A stretch of DNA of 64,000 nucleotides. Origin: Cognatazoarcus halotolerans (lineage in GTDB: Bacteria > Pseudomonadota > Gammaproteobacteria > Burkholderiales > Rhodocyclaceae). Numbering within the stretch: the stretch's first letter is position 1; each line of letters starts with the position of its first letter. The stretch is taken from positions 62,001 to 126,000 of the forward strand of contig NZ_WUAF01000013.1 in assembly GCF_009800965.1 (NCBI RefSeq). The letters are read 5' to 3'. The notes under the pieces were generated by a model. It was not told the origin of the DNA. It worked only from the letters and a program-made list of their open reading frames with translations, and did no database searches. Below, in pieces: positions 1 to 8,170 of the stretch. Both the position numbers and the translations under genes were made by a program.

Positions 1-114
1 GGCGTGCAGATCGCCGCTCACCTTTTGCTCCCGATATCGGCTGCCCTGTTCAAGATCGGCTACGTGGTTCGCCTCGCCTCCCACCACACGCTTGGCAATT
101 TCTCGGCGGGATGA
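1..114 (+). CDS. C-terminal end of an unidentified small membrane protein (partial)
   Basis: An open frame enters from the left edge and ends at TGA 112-114, giving the last 37 residues of a protein (ending SHHTLGNFSAG). The visible part is hydrophobic (HLLLPISAALFKIGYVVRL), consistent with a final membrane helix and a short tail. Its stop is 3 bp before the nnrS start codon, so the two genes are almost certainly co-transcribed. That suggests a role close to NnrS, possibly in nitric-oxide or denitrification stress, but this is inference from position only. I do not recognise the family from this fragment. Confidence 0.6.
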   Translation, partial: GVQIAAHLLLPISAALFKIGYVVRLASHHTLGNFSAG

Positions 115-117
115 GCC

Positions 118-1317
118 ATGACAGTCCTGCGAATCGACGAGCCCCGTGTTCGCCTCCCGCTCGCGCAACCCGGATGGGCAGCCTTTACCGCCATGGCTTT
201 TCGGCCGCTCTATCTGGCGGCCGCACTGTTCGGCGCGATCTCGACCCTCGCCTGGGTGCTTGGTTTCGCGGGCAGCTCCGCGCTACCTGGGATCCTGTGG
301 CACGGGCACGAGATGATCTGGGGCTATGCGGGCGCCGCGGTGGTCGGCTTTTTGCTAACGGCTTCCGCTACCTGGACTGGCCACCGGACGCTTTCCGGTA
401 CCCCGCTGGCCGTTCTGGTGGCGGTGTGGTCGTCCGCCCGGATCGCCGCGGCCGTCGAGACCGGTACGCCGATCATCACCGGCACACTGTCGGCCGGCTT
501 CCTGCTTCTTTCGGCCGTAGCACTCGCGGTACCGGTCGTGCGTAGCCGCAATCGCCGCAACTATGGACTGGTTATCCTGCTGCTCGCCTTTGCGCTCACT
601 GACGGTCTCTTTCTTCTCGCCTCGAGCGCCAGAGTGGCCATCGACCCGTTAAGGGTTCTCCAGGCAGGTCTTCTGATGGTCGCCGGTTTCATCGGGGTCA
701 TCGGCCTGCGGGTGATTCCGTTCTTCACCCATCGCGCGCTTGGCCGCCCGCAGGTCACCCATCCCCGCCGGATGGGGCTCGCGGCGATCGCCGCACCATT
801 GCTGATGGCGGCGATGCTTGTTCTCGGCATCGCGTCACCCATTGCGCTACCCGTCGGCATTGGCGGCATGCTGCTCAACCTTTGCTTGCTATGGCGCAAC
901 AGCCACTCCGGGCTGCTCCGTCAGCCCCTGCTGTGGATCCTGTACGTCGGCTACAGTCTCACCGCGCTCGGCCTCGGCGTGACCGGCGCGGCACTCGCGT
1001 TGCCCCAGCACCCATGGTTGATTCAGGCCGCGACTCACATCATTGCCGTCGGCGGAATCGGAACGCTCACCCTCGGCATGATGACGCGCACGGCGCTTGG
1101 CCACACTGGCAGGCGTCTCGAACTGCCGTCCGATCAGCTTCCCGCCTACGCCCTGATGTTGCTGGCCACCGTCTTGCGCGTCATGGCCGCACTGCCGGGA
1201 GCGTCGCCCGAACTCGTGACGCTTGCCGGGTTTGCCTTCGCGGCAGCCTTGGTGCTCTTCGTCCTGCGCTATGGCCGCTGGCTGGTCAGCACTCGTGCCG
1301 ACGGCCTGCCAGGCTGA
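118..1317 (+). CDS. nnrS: NnrS family heme/copper membrane protein
   Basis: The 399-residue, strongly hydrophobic protein has about 12 membrane segments, the usual NnrS length. Family landmarks are FRPLYLAAALFG (residues 28-39), the histidine-rich WHGHEMIWGY (61-70), and the C-terminal MTRTALGHTGR stretch (from about 322). NnrS proteins are inner-membrane, heme- and copper-containing proteins that accompany nitrite/nitric-oxide reductase genes in denitrifiers and help protect cells from nitrosative stress. The exact biochemical role is not settled. It follows the preceding small membrane protein gene by 3 bp and converges on the gene ending at 1323, leaving almost no room for a terminator. 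Other denitrification genes, if present, lie left of the window. Confidence 0.9.
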   Translation: MTVLRIDEPRVRLPLAQPGWAAFTAMAFRPLYLAAALFGAISTLAWVLGFAGSSALPGILWHGHEMIWGYAGAAVVGFLLTASATWTGHRTLSGTPLAVLVAVWSSARIAAAVETGTPIITGTLSAGFLLLSAVALAVPVVRSRNRRNYGLVILLLAFALTDGLFLLASSARVAIDPLRVLQAGLLMVAGFIGVIGLRVIPFFTHRALGRPQVTHPRRMGLAAIAAPLLMAAMLVLGIASPIALPVGIGGMLLNLCLLWRNSHSGLLRQPLLWILYVGYSLTALGLGVTGAALALPQHPWLIQAATHIIAVGGIGTLTLGMMTRTALGHTGRRLELPSDQLPAYALMLLATVLRVMAALPGASPELVTLAGFAFAAALVLFVLRYGRWLVSTRADGLPG

Positions 1318-1322
1318 ACGGA

Positions 1323-2531
1323 TCAAGTCATGAGAACCATCACGAGAATCACCGCCAGCGCAGCAATCACGCCCAGCAGAATGGCGGTCGTATGATCGAT
1401 GGCCGAGGGCTTCGTCCGTCCCTCTACCGCAACACTCCCGCCGGAGGGCGTAGCCGGCGGCGGCATCACCCCGTCAGGCTCGGGCGGCACTCCGATCGCC
1501 TCCGCCACACCGACCACCGGGCCATTCAGTTGTTCCCCGCGCCCGGCGCCCAGCTGAATGCGCTCCGGCATGGCCACATCATGATCGGGCTCCGCCACCG
1601 CTAGGGAGGGCGGCGGCTCCGGCGGCATCACCGTGACCGCGGGCTCTGGCACAGGCGACGTACTCGCTTCGTCGGCGGCAGGATGGTCGGGCTCCGGTTC
1701 GAAAAAAGCACGCAATGCGTCCGGGTTGAGAATGGTCTGCGCGAGATGCGGTTCTCCGAATCCGCGGTCCCCCGTTGGCTCGATCACAGGCGCAGCCTGG
1801 CGGACTGCGGGCAGGTCTTCCTTGGGTGCGTCGAACTCCGCCCTCAGGGCGGCGATCAGCCGGTCGTCCTCGGAATCCATGAACCGCTCCTGCACGACCG
1901 GATCGGACCACATCACCGTTCTTGCCAGATCGTCCTCGGCCACCGCGTCCACGACCGTGCCATCGTGGATCGGGCCGGCCGGAGCGATCTGCCGCGCACG
2001 GGGCAACGGCGGATCGCAGCGCACGGCCATGCCCAGATCCCGCAGTACTTCGAGGTAGCGACGGACTTCGACGACGTTCAAACCTTGCTTGAGCCCGATC
2101 TCCCTGCCCGAAAAGACGGTCTGAAGCTGACGCTCACCCAGCTTCAGACGCCGGCCGGCATCGGCCATCACGCGCGCTCGTACGAAACCGGGCAACAATA
2201 CCCCCGAATAGAGGATCCGGAACGTCGGATCGGCCGGCCCCGCAGCACTGGCAGGCACCGCCTCTTCGGGTGGGTCGTCCGGCAAGATCACGACGGCTCC
2301 GCTGGCGTCCCGCAGGTCCACCCTCAGGCCGAGCGCGTGAAGTTCGCGTCGGAGCAAGGACGCCTGCCCTTCACCCAGCCCCTTCTTGAGAAACACTCGC
2401 CTTGCCGAAAACACCTTATCGAGTTGCGGTCCGATGACACCGAAACGCTCACCGAAGCGCACCTTTACCAAGGCGGGATCGAAGCCCTCGAGAAATTCGC
2501 CACTGAACGTGATACTGAAACCTGCCGGCAT
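1323..2531 (-). CDS. tail-anchored protein with a duplicated N-terminal domain, function unknown
   Basis: 402 residues. The N-terminal half has two copies of one ~70-residue domain. Copy 1 (about 5-75) has FSGEFLEGFD, QLDKVFSARRVFLKKGL and LGLRVDL. Copy 2 (about 105-175) has YSGVLLPGF, QLQTVFSGREIGLKQGL and LGMAVRC. I know this pattern (an F-[ST]-G start, a VFSG/SAR turn, then LK.GL) from the cytosolic parts of various proteobacterial membrane proteins but cannot name it. A Pro/Glu-rich, low-complexity linker follows (about 180-375). The extreme C-terminus is one hydrophobic helix (AILLGVIAALAVILVMV), so the protein is probably tail-anchored with the repeats in the cytoplasm. It is convergent with nnrS. 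Confidence 0.7.
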   Translation of the reverse strand: MPAGFSITFSGEFLEGFDPALVKVRFGERFGVIGPQLDKVFSARRVFLKKGLGEGQASLLRRELHALGLRVDLRDASGAVVILPDDPPEEAVPASAAGPADPTFRILYSGVLLPGFVRARVMADAGRRLKLGERQLQTVFSGREIGLKQGLNVVEVRRYLEVLRDLGMAVRCDPPLPRARQIAPAGPIHDGTVVDAVAEDDLARTVMWSDPVVQERFMDSEDDRLIAALRAEFDAPKEDLPAVRQAAPVIEPTGDRGFGEPHLAQTILNPDALRAFFEPEPDHPAADEASTSPVPEPAVTVMPPEPPPSLAVAEPDHDVAMPERIQLGAGRGEQLNGPVVGVAEAIGVPPEPDGVMPPPATPSGGSVAVEGRTKPSAIDHTTAILLGVIAALAVILVMVLMT

Positions 2532-2742
2532 CCATGCTCCCCGATAGAAGGTGATTTCATGGACATCTCTATATCACGCAGGGCAAGCCCTCCCGCCGAC
2601 CAAGCGCACGTAACCGGCGCGAAGCAGCCAGCTTCGGCAGCTCTCCGTGACAAATATCGCAACGCGGAAGCCCATGCGGGCGCGCGCATCTCTTCGAGGC
2701 TGCCCGGCCGGTCCCGTAAACAGCCGGGCTCAAAGCCACGCC

Positions 2743-3678
2743 TTAGCCGACTCCGGTCAGCCACAAGAGGAAACTGATCGTAAAGAACGACGTCACCGTC
2801 GTCGCGACCAGTGCCGCAGCGCAAACACCTTCCTTGCCATACCGTTGGCCGAGAATCGGGTAGATGCTCATCATCGGCATGCCGGCATTGATGATCGCCG
2901 CGTTTCTCAGCCCGGAATCGTCGAAAGGCAACAACAGGAAAACACAGAATATCGCCAGCGGATGCAGAATCAGCTTGCCCGCGACGATGCTGCCGATGTC
3001 GCCCGCCATCCCCTTGAGACTCAGACCGGCCAGAATGCACCCGATATAAAAGAGAGCGACCGGCGCCGACGCCCCCGAGAGCATGTCGACCGCGCGGGCC
3101 AGGGGTAGCGGCAACTGAATAGCGAAGGCGGCGAACGCGACACCCGCAAGTATTGCCACGAACATCGGATTCTTGAGCAGGCGCCCCGCGATGCCACCCA
3201 GAACCAGTACCCAGTGCCGACCCGATTTGCCCCCCAGCTCCGCCAGCGTCATCAACAGCGGGAGCATGATCAGGGTCTCCACCACAGCGTAGAGCGCGAG
3301 TGACGCACTCGCCTTTGCGCCGATCAGCTGCTGGGCGATCGGGAAACCGATAAACGCGCTGTTCGACACCGACATGCCCATTGCCAGAACCGTACCGTCC
3401 TGAAGGCTGCGTTTGCCGATCAGGCAGGTAACCGCGAGCACCCCCGCGACGACGGCAAGCGAACCTGCAGCATAGACAACCAGTAGATCGACATCGAGCA
3501 GCTGGCCGGGCGAACGCTGCGCCATGGCCTTGAACAGCAACGCGGGAAGGGCGAAGTTGATCACGAAGACACCGAGCGCGCGGATCTCGGATTGGACAAG
3601 GGCACCGCCCCGCACGGCGGCAAAACCGACGGCAATCAATATGAAGATCGGCCCGGTAACCCCGAGAATGGTCAGCAC
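2743..3678 (-). CDS. AEC (auxin efflux carrier) family transporter
   Basis: 311 residues with about ten membrane segments, the normal length and shape of bacterial AEC-family permeases. Typical features are the N-terminal TGPIFILIAVGF helix, FVINFALPALLFKAMA, and the internal GMSVSNSAFIGFPIAQQLIG segment with the small-residue/proline break these carriers share. The predicted start is GTG at 3678, with GGAG eight bases upstream. Bacterial members export or exchange small carboxylates (malonate, malate) or amino-acid derivatives; the substrate here cannot be read from sequence. It lies 32 bp downstream of the BenE-type symporter on the same strand, suggesting a shared transcript for aromatic or organic acid transport. 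Confidence 0.85.
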   Translation of the reverse strand: MLTILGVTGPIFILIAVGFAAVRGGALVQSEIRALGVFVINFALPALLFKAMAQRSPGQLLDVDLLVVYAAGSLAVVAGVLAVTCLIGKRSLQDGTVLAMGMSVSNSAFIGFPIAQQLIGAKASASLALYAVVETLIMLPLLMTLAELGGKSGRHWVLVLGGIAGRLLKNPMFVAILAGVAFAAFAIQLPLPLARAVDMLSGASAPVALFYIGCILAGLSLKGMAGDIGSIVAGKLILHPLAIFCVFLLLPFDDSGLRNAAIINAGMPMMSIYPILGQRYGKEGVCAAALVATTVTSFFTISFLLWLTGVG

Positions 3679-3710
3679 GTCAGGCGCTCCGGCAATGAAT
3701 CCGGGTAGCG

Positions 3711-4949
3711 TCAGGCGCGATTCGCGAGCGCCACGAAGTCTTGTCGCTCCATCAGCCAGGAAACCACAAATCCGGCAACCAGACCCCAGAAGGCGGCACC
3801 GATGTTGAGAATCCCGAGATCGGCTACCGTCACGACCAGACTGATCAGGGCCCCAAGGGTGAATTTGCCGCTACCGAACGAGGATATGAAGGCACCCTGC
3901 AGCACACGCAACATCGCGAGTCCGCCAAGAACCATGATGTATTCCTTGGGCGCGGCAAGCATCAGGTTGGTGAAGGTCGGCGCCATGAGTCCGAAGAGCA
4001 CACCGAATATGCCGAAAACCAGGGCAGCGCTATATTGACGGCCATGCTCGCCGGACGATGTCAGCAGCGCATTGGTCGGGCCGGTAAGGCAAGTGCTGAC
4101 TGCGCCCACCGTCGCGCTGAACGCGGCGCCGATCCCCGACACGAAGGCGATCGTATTGACTGGCGGCTCGTGTCCTGCCCCCTTCAGCACGGCAACACCC
4201 TGCCCGTTCTGCACCACCAGCACCGTTATGGCGAGCGGTACGACGAGCTCGATAAGGGCGCCGGCTGTCCATACCGGAGCCTGGAAAACCGGAGACGCGA
4301 AGGCAAAACTGCCGAGCGCCGCGGTATTGACGCGCCCCAGTACGGCAATGACGAGGGCACCGACGAGCAACGCACCGATCACCGGCGGCAGTCGTTTGCC
4401 GAAGGCCGGACTGGCCGACAGCAGCAAGAAGGCAACGACCATCGGTGCCGAAATCATCGGATCGCTATGCAGAGCCCTTACCAGATCCAGTCCGAAACGA
4501 AGAAAGACACCGGCCACCATCCCCATCACGATTGGCATCGGCAACGACTGCATCAAGCGTTTGACCCACCCGCTCGCACCCATGACCAGAATGAGCAGAC
4601 TGGTTGCGTAGAACGCACCAATCACCTCGGCAAAACTCAGATGCTGCAGTGCCGGGCCCACCAGCACGGTTCCCGGAATGGTCCATGCAAAGCCAAGCGG
4701 CGTCTTGTACCACCAGCTCATCGCGATGGTGATCAACCCGTTTATGAAGAATACGCCGAACAGCCACGAGGCCAGTTCGGCCTCCGACAGACCGCCTCCG
4801 GTACCGACCGACAGGATGATGGCCACCGGCCCGGTTGCGGAAAAGATGAAACCGATCAGGCCATTAGCGACATAGGTGAATCCAAGGTCGCCAAAGATCC
4901 GGTTCAGTCCCGGGCGCGGCAGGGTTGGGCGTTCGAGTTGTGAAAACAT
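3711..4949 (-). CDS. benE: benzoate/H+ symporter BenE family transporter
   Basis: 412 residues, polytopic throughout. It has the BenE/YdcO-type N-terminus (GLIGFIFSATGPVAIILSVGTGGGLS, residues about 34-60), then ASWLFGVFFINGLITIAMSWWYKTPLGFAWTIPGT. Later come VAVLKGAGHEPPVNTIAFVSGIGA and VSTCLTGPTNALLTSSG, which are well conserved in this family. BenE carries benzoate or related aromatic acids across the inner membrane with protons, which fits an aromatic-degrading Rhodocyclales host. The start ATG at 4949 is preceded by AAGGA seven bases upstream. No benzoate catabolic enzymes are in the window, so the substrate is a family inference. Confidence 0.87.
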   Translation of the reverse strand: MFSQLERPTLPRPGLNRIFGDLGFTYVANGLIGFIFSATGPVAIILSVGTGGGLSEAELASWLFGVFFINGLITIAMSWWYKTPLGFAWTIPGTVLVGPALQHLSFAEVIGAFYATSLLILVMGASGWVKRLMQSLPMPIVMGMVAGVFLRFGLDLVRALHSDPMISAPMVVAFLLLSASPAFGKRLPPVIGALLVGALVIAVLGRVNTAALGSFAFASPVFQAPVWTAGALIELVVPLAITVLVVQNGQGVAVLKGAGHEPPVNTIAFVSGIGAAFSATVGAVSTCLTGPTNALLTSSGEHGRQYSAALVFGIFGVLFGLMAPTFTNLMLAAPKEYIMVLGGLAMLRVLQGAFISSFGSGKFTLGALISLVVTVADLGILNIGAAFWGLVAGFVVSWLMERQDFVALANRA

Positions 4950-4986
4950 CCGAGTTCCTTGCGAAACAGAGGGTACGAAGACCCGA

Positions 4987-5895
4987 TCAGGCCGTGCTCG
5001 GACGGCGCGTGGTCACGAAGATTCCACCCAGGACCAGCACCATTCCGGCGTAGTGGTACCACTGCGGCTGCTCGGCGAGCAGAACCGCCGACAGGACCGA
5101 TGCGAAGATCGGCTGCAGATGGATGAAGAGAGAGCCGACCGCAGGCCCGACGGCTGCGACGCCGGCATTGAAACAGACGAAACCAAGGAAGGCCGCAACC
5201 ACTCCGGCGTACAGGATTCCAGCCAGCGAACCGGCATGGACGTTGATCGACGCGCCGGTCGACAGCTCCCAGACGTACATCGGCGCCATCACCCCAAGGC
5301 CGACGACGATAAAGGCGGCAAGCAACAACATCGGATGCACGCCCTGCGGCCGCCAGTGCAAGCCCACTGTATAGATGCTCCACGCCAGAACCGCCACGAG
5401 CATCCATACATCACCGACATTGAGGCCGAGCCCCAACAACACATCGAGGCTACCGTGACTGATCAGCATCACCACCCCGACCAGCGAAACGAGGCCGCCA
5501 ATCGCTTCAGGGCGAGAAAGTCGCCGGCGGAGTGACAGGAACGCCAGCACACTCGTCGCCACCGGCACGAATGAATTGAGCAGCGTGGCGCTGGTCGCCG
5601 TCGTGTACTGCACCGCAACGTACGAAAAGGTGTTGTAGCAACCAACGCCGAAAATGCCGAGAAAGATCACCGGTCGCCAGGCCGCACGCAATACCGGCCA
5701 CTGTCCTTTCAAGTGGGGCAAGGCAAACGGCAGCACGCACATGAGTGCAACGACCCAGCGCCAGAAGGCGAGACCGACCGGAGGAAGATCTGCGCGCAAC
5801 CCGCGACTCATGACCATGTTTCCGGCCCAGAACAAGGAGGTCAGCACCAGCAGCAGATATGGATTCGGACGAAAGCGCTTCACCCGTTCAATCAT
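4987..5895 (-). CDS. DMT superfamily (EamA-type) transporter
   Basis: 302 residues with ten predicted membrane helices in two EamA repeats. The first begins NPYLLLVLTSLFWAGNMVMSRGLRADLPPVGLAFWRW; the second begins LGDVWMLVAVLAWSIYTVGL and ends in HLQPIFASVLSAVLLAEQPQWYHYAGMVLVLGGI. This is the standard layout of drug/metabolite exporters of the RhaT/YdcZ/EamA group. Substrate specificity cannot be inferred. Its start overlaps the end of the upstream aldo/keto reductase gene by 8 bp (stop of that gene at 5888), so the two are translationally coupled. The pair may export a metabolite processed by the reductase, but that is speculation. Confidence 0.85.
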   Translation of the reverse strand: MIERVKRFRPNPYLLLVLTSLFWAGNMVMSRGLRADLPPVGLAFWRWVVALMCVLPFALPHLKGQWPVLRAAWRPVIFLGIFGVGCYNTFSYVAVQYTTATSATLLNSFVPVATSVLAFLSLRRRLSRPEAIGGLVSLVGVVMLISHGSLDVLLGLGLNVGDVWMLVAVLAWSIYTVGLHWRPQGVHPMLLLAAFIVVGLGVMAPMYVWELSTGASINVHAGSLAGILYAGVVAAFLGFVCFNAGVAAVGPAVGSLFIHLQPIFASVLSAVLLAEQPQWYHYAGMVLVLGGIFVTTRRPSTA

Positions 5896-6859
5896 GTCCG
5901 GCCACGGGGCGTGATCTGTATGGCGCCTCGATCATCGCGACTTCGTCGGCGCTGAGTTGCAACTCGAGCCCCGCAACGGCATCGCCCAGGTGATGCGCCT
6001 TGGATGCACCGATGATCGGCGCGGTAATCCCCTGCCGCCCCGCCACCCAGGCGATCGCGACCTGAGCCGGGGGCACACCGCGTTGCCGTGCGACCTCACC
6101 GACGGCGGCGACGATGGCATCGTCGACACGCGCCTGGTCGTACCACTGCTGCGCAAAACCATCTGTTTCGGCGCGCGTGGTGTGGTTCTGCTGCGAGCCC
6201 GCAAGCCGGCCGCGAGCCAGCGGAGACCACGGCGTCACCGCGATACCCTCGTGACGGCATAGCGGCAGCATCTCGCGCTCTTCCTCTCGGTACAACAGGT
6301 TGTAGTGATTCTGCATCGACACGAAGCGGCTCAAGCCAAGTTCGCGCTGGCGCGCAAGCATCATCATGAACTGCCACGCAAACATCGACGATGCACCGAT
6401 ATACCGAGCCTTGCCCGCGCGCACCACGGCATCGAGTGCCTCGAGGGTTTCATCGACCGGCGTCTCGGGGTCGAAACGGTGAATGATGTAAAGATCGACG
6501 TAATCGGTGCCGAGACGCTGCAAGGAGCCATCGATACTTGCAAGGATGTGCTTGCGCGACAGGCCGCGGTCATTGGGGCGCTCGCTCATCGGATAAAACA
6601 CCTTTGTAGCGATGACCACATCCTCACGCCGTGCGAAATCCCGAAGAGCCCGTCCGACGACCTCCTCGCCAACACCACGCGAATACATGTCCGCGGTATC
6701 GAAGAAATTGATTCCGAGATCGAGCGCCTCGCGGATAAAAGGCCGGCTGGCCGCTTCGTCGAGCACCCAGGGACGCCAATCCGGCGAACCGTAGGTCATA
6801 CATCCGAGAGCCAACCGGGATACCTTCAACCCGCTCGAGCCAAACTGTACGTACTCCAT
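5888..6859 (-). CDS. aldo/keto reductase
   Basis: 323 residues in the AKR TIM-barrel family, YajO/YghZ-like branch. Visible landmarks are GLKVSRLALGCMTYGSP near the N-terminus, NFFDTADMYSRGVGEEVVGRAL with the catalytic Asp and Tyr, KVFYPM with the catalytic Lys, DLYIIHRFDPETPVDETLEAL, and a C-terminal NADPH-binding stretch (ITAPIIGASKAHHLGDAV). These enzymes reduce aldehydes and ketones with NADPH. I chose ATG 6859 because GAGGT lies seven bases upstream; a GTG two codons earlier (6865) would sit almost on the ribosome site. It is divergent from the LysR gene at 6973 and overlaps the downstream DMT transporter, a common regulator-target arrangement. Confidence 0.85.
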   Translation of the reverse strand: MEYVQFGSSGLKVSRLALGCMTYGSPDWRPWVLDEAASRPFIREALDLGINFFDTADMYSRGVGEEVVGRALRDFARREDVVIATKVFYPMSERPNDRGLSRKHILASIDGSLQRLGTDYVDLYIIHRFDPETPVDETLEALDAVVRAGKARYIGASSMFAWQFMMMLARQRELGLSRFVSMQNHYNLLYREEEREMLPLCRHEGIAVTPWSPLARGRLAGSQQNHTTRAETDGFAQQWYDQARVDDAIVAAVGEVARQRGVPPAQVAIAWVAGRQGITAPIIGASKAHHLGDAVAGLELQLSADEVAMIEAPYRSRPVAGHD

Positions 6860-6865
6860 GCCCAC

Positions 6866-6972
6866 TACCTCAATCGATCATCTCGCAGTAGCAGAATTAT
6901 TATTGTTTGATCAAGTAAGATAAACACTCGCCATGGAACAACACTATTCGTAACAAAGAAATAATAAAACTC
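6866..6972. promoter_or_regulatory. divergent promoter region between reductase and LysR regulator
   Basis: This 107-bp AT-rich gap separates two divergent starts. It contains the perfect 8-bp palindrome TTGATCAA at 6907-6914 inside a very AT-rich stretch. LysR-type regulators usually bind such divergent gaps through T-N11-A dyads, so this is where the neighbouring regulator is expected to act. No unambiguous -35/-10 pair could be assigned. Confidence 0.4.
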
Positions 6973-7920
6973 ATGGACCGCCTCCAGGCCATGCGCCTTT
7001 TCACTCGCATCGTCGAACTCGGAAGCTTCACACGAGCCGCCGGGCAACTGGGTCTGCCACGGGCCTCGGCGACACAGATCATCAAACAGCTCGAGGCTCA
7101 TCTCGGCGTACGCCTGCTGGCGCGCACGACCCGGCAGGTCACGACCACCGTGGACGGCGCGAGCTATTACGAGCGCTGCGTCGCGATCCTCGCCGAAATC
7201 GACGAAGCGGAAGCCGAATTCTCCCAATCCGCACGCCATCCGCAGGGACGGATTCGTATCGATCTTTCGGGCTCTCTTTGTCGCCTGGTATTGATTCCCG
7301 CTCTACCCGCGTTTTGCCGGGATTATCCACGCATCCGGCTCGAAATCAGCGTCGGAGACCGCCAGATCGATCTGGTCCGCGAAGGGGTCGACTGCGTGCT
7401 GCGGATCGGCGAATTGGGCGATGTGTCGCTGGTCGCTCGCCGCCTTGCCCTGCTCGACCAGGTCACCTGCGCCAGCGCTGACTACCTTGACCGCCACGGC
7501 CGGCCGAAGGATCTGGACGATCTCGACACGCATTCCGTCGTCGACTACGTCTCGGCCTCGACCGGCAAATCCATCCCGCTCGCCTTCGCGATCGGCGGCA
7601 GGGTCGAGACCCGCAACCCGGCCGCCACCTTGTCGGTCAACAACGGCGATGCGTACGTCGCAGCCTGCGCAGCGGGTTTCGGCATCATCCAGGTCCCTCG
7701 CTACCATGTCACCAAGCAACTCGCGAGCGGCGAGTTCGAGGAAATACTCCGGCAATATCGCCCTCCCGCCCTCCCGCTCAACGCACTCTATCCAACGAAG
7801 CGCCAGTTATCCGCACGGGTGCGCGTGTTCATCGACTGGCTCGCGGAACTGTTCGCCGATCAGGCCCGGAATGAAGGCCCCGAGCCGAAACAGATCCGAC
7901 CACCTTCCGGGCAGCGGTGA
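6973..7920 (+). CDS. LysR family transcriptional regulator
   Basis: 315 residues. The N-terminal winged helix-turn-helix is clear: MDRLQAMRLFTRIVELGSFTRAAGQLGLPRASATQIIKQLEAHLGVRLLARTTR (residues 1-54). A LysR substrate-binding domain follows (from about 90: GRIRIDLSGSLCRLVLIPALPAF, then DLVREGVDCVLRIGEL). The sequence pattern (RIVELGSFT, LL.RTTR) matches the large CrgA/DmlR-like branch common in Betaproteobacteria. It is transcribed away from the aldo/keto reductase gene and probably controls that gene and the coupled exporter. The effector is unknown. It is the last chromosomal gene before the integrated element. Confidence 0.88.
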   Translation: MDRLQAMRLFTRIVELGSFTRAAGQLGLPRASATQIIKQLEAHLGVRLLARTTRQVTTTVDGASYYERCVAILAEIDEAEAEFSQSARHPQGRIRIDLSGSLCRLVLIPALPAFCRDYPRIRLEISVGDRQIDLVREGVDCVLRIGELGDVSLVARRLALLDQVTCASADYLDRHGRPKDLDDLDTHSVVDYVSASTGKSIPLAFAIGGRVETRNPAATLSVNNGDAYVAACAAGFGIIQVPRYHVTKQLASGEFEEILRQYRPPALPLNALYPTKRQLSARVRVFIDWLAELFADQARNEGPEPKQIRPPSGQR

Positions 7921-7967
7921 CCACGCCGGCACGACGTCGCTGTCGGAAAATCTGCTCTGAAAAACAA

Positions 7968-8003
7968 AACAGCACGTTACGCTTTGTTGCGTAACGTGCT
8001 GTT
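7968..8003 (-). terminator. strong leftward terminator, probably the original tRNA-Ala terminator
   Basis: Perfect 14-bp inverted arms (AACAGCACGTTACG at 7968-7981; complement at 7990-8003) flank an 8-nt loop. Read leftward, the stem is followed by TTGTTTTTC, a good U-tract; read rightward the tract is weak. It lies 15 nt beyond the tRNA-like repeat at 8018-8039. Its orientation suits a minus-strand transcript, and it may also stop the LysR transcript. Confidence 0.65.
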
Positions 8004-8017
8004 CTCTTGGGCATCTC

Positions 8018-8039
8018 TGGTCCGAAGGGCTATCGAACT
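8018..8039. repeat. candidate left attachment site (degenerate copy of tRNA-Ala 3' end)
   Basis: TGGTCCGAAGGGCTATCGAA plus CT matches the tRNA-Ala 3' region at 28183-28204 in the same orientation at 18 of 22 positions. It retains the T-loop (TTCGAT on the minus strand) but has lost T-stem pairing and the CCA end. It is the expected remnant left at the far end of an element that integrated into the tRNA gene. The mismatches mean decay or coincidence must be considered. Confidence 0.5.
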
Positions 8040-8090
8040 GTTTCAGAAAACCCATATTTTAAAAGACTCCTCCATCAAACCTGCCTTTAC

Positions 8091-8118
8091 ATACCCCCAA
8101 AGATACCCCCAGCCACCA
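8091..8118. repeat. paired TACCCCC repeat, left end (candidate integrase arm sites)
   Basis: Two TACCCCCA heptamer-type units at 8092 and 8104 are spaced as in the right-end copy at 28046-28073; over 28 bp the two regions agree at 23 positions. Short direct repeats just inside both ends of an integrated element are typical arm-type integrase or excisionase binding sites. The assignment is inferred from position and repetition. Confidence 0.4.
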
Positions 8119-8170
8119 TCGGTGACAGCATGGCTATCGTCGCCCATCGATTTGACGGGCCGCCGCACAA

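Noticed and set aside
8018-8039. A second complete tRNA gene at the left end
   Set aside because: Only T-loop and acceptor-like sequence is present; the T-stem does not pair, CCA is missing, and no D or anticodon arm follows, so it is at most an attachment-site remnant.
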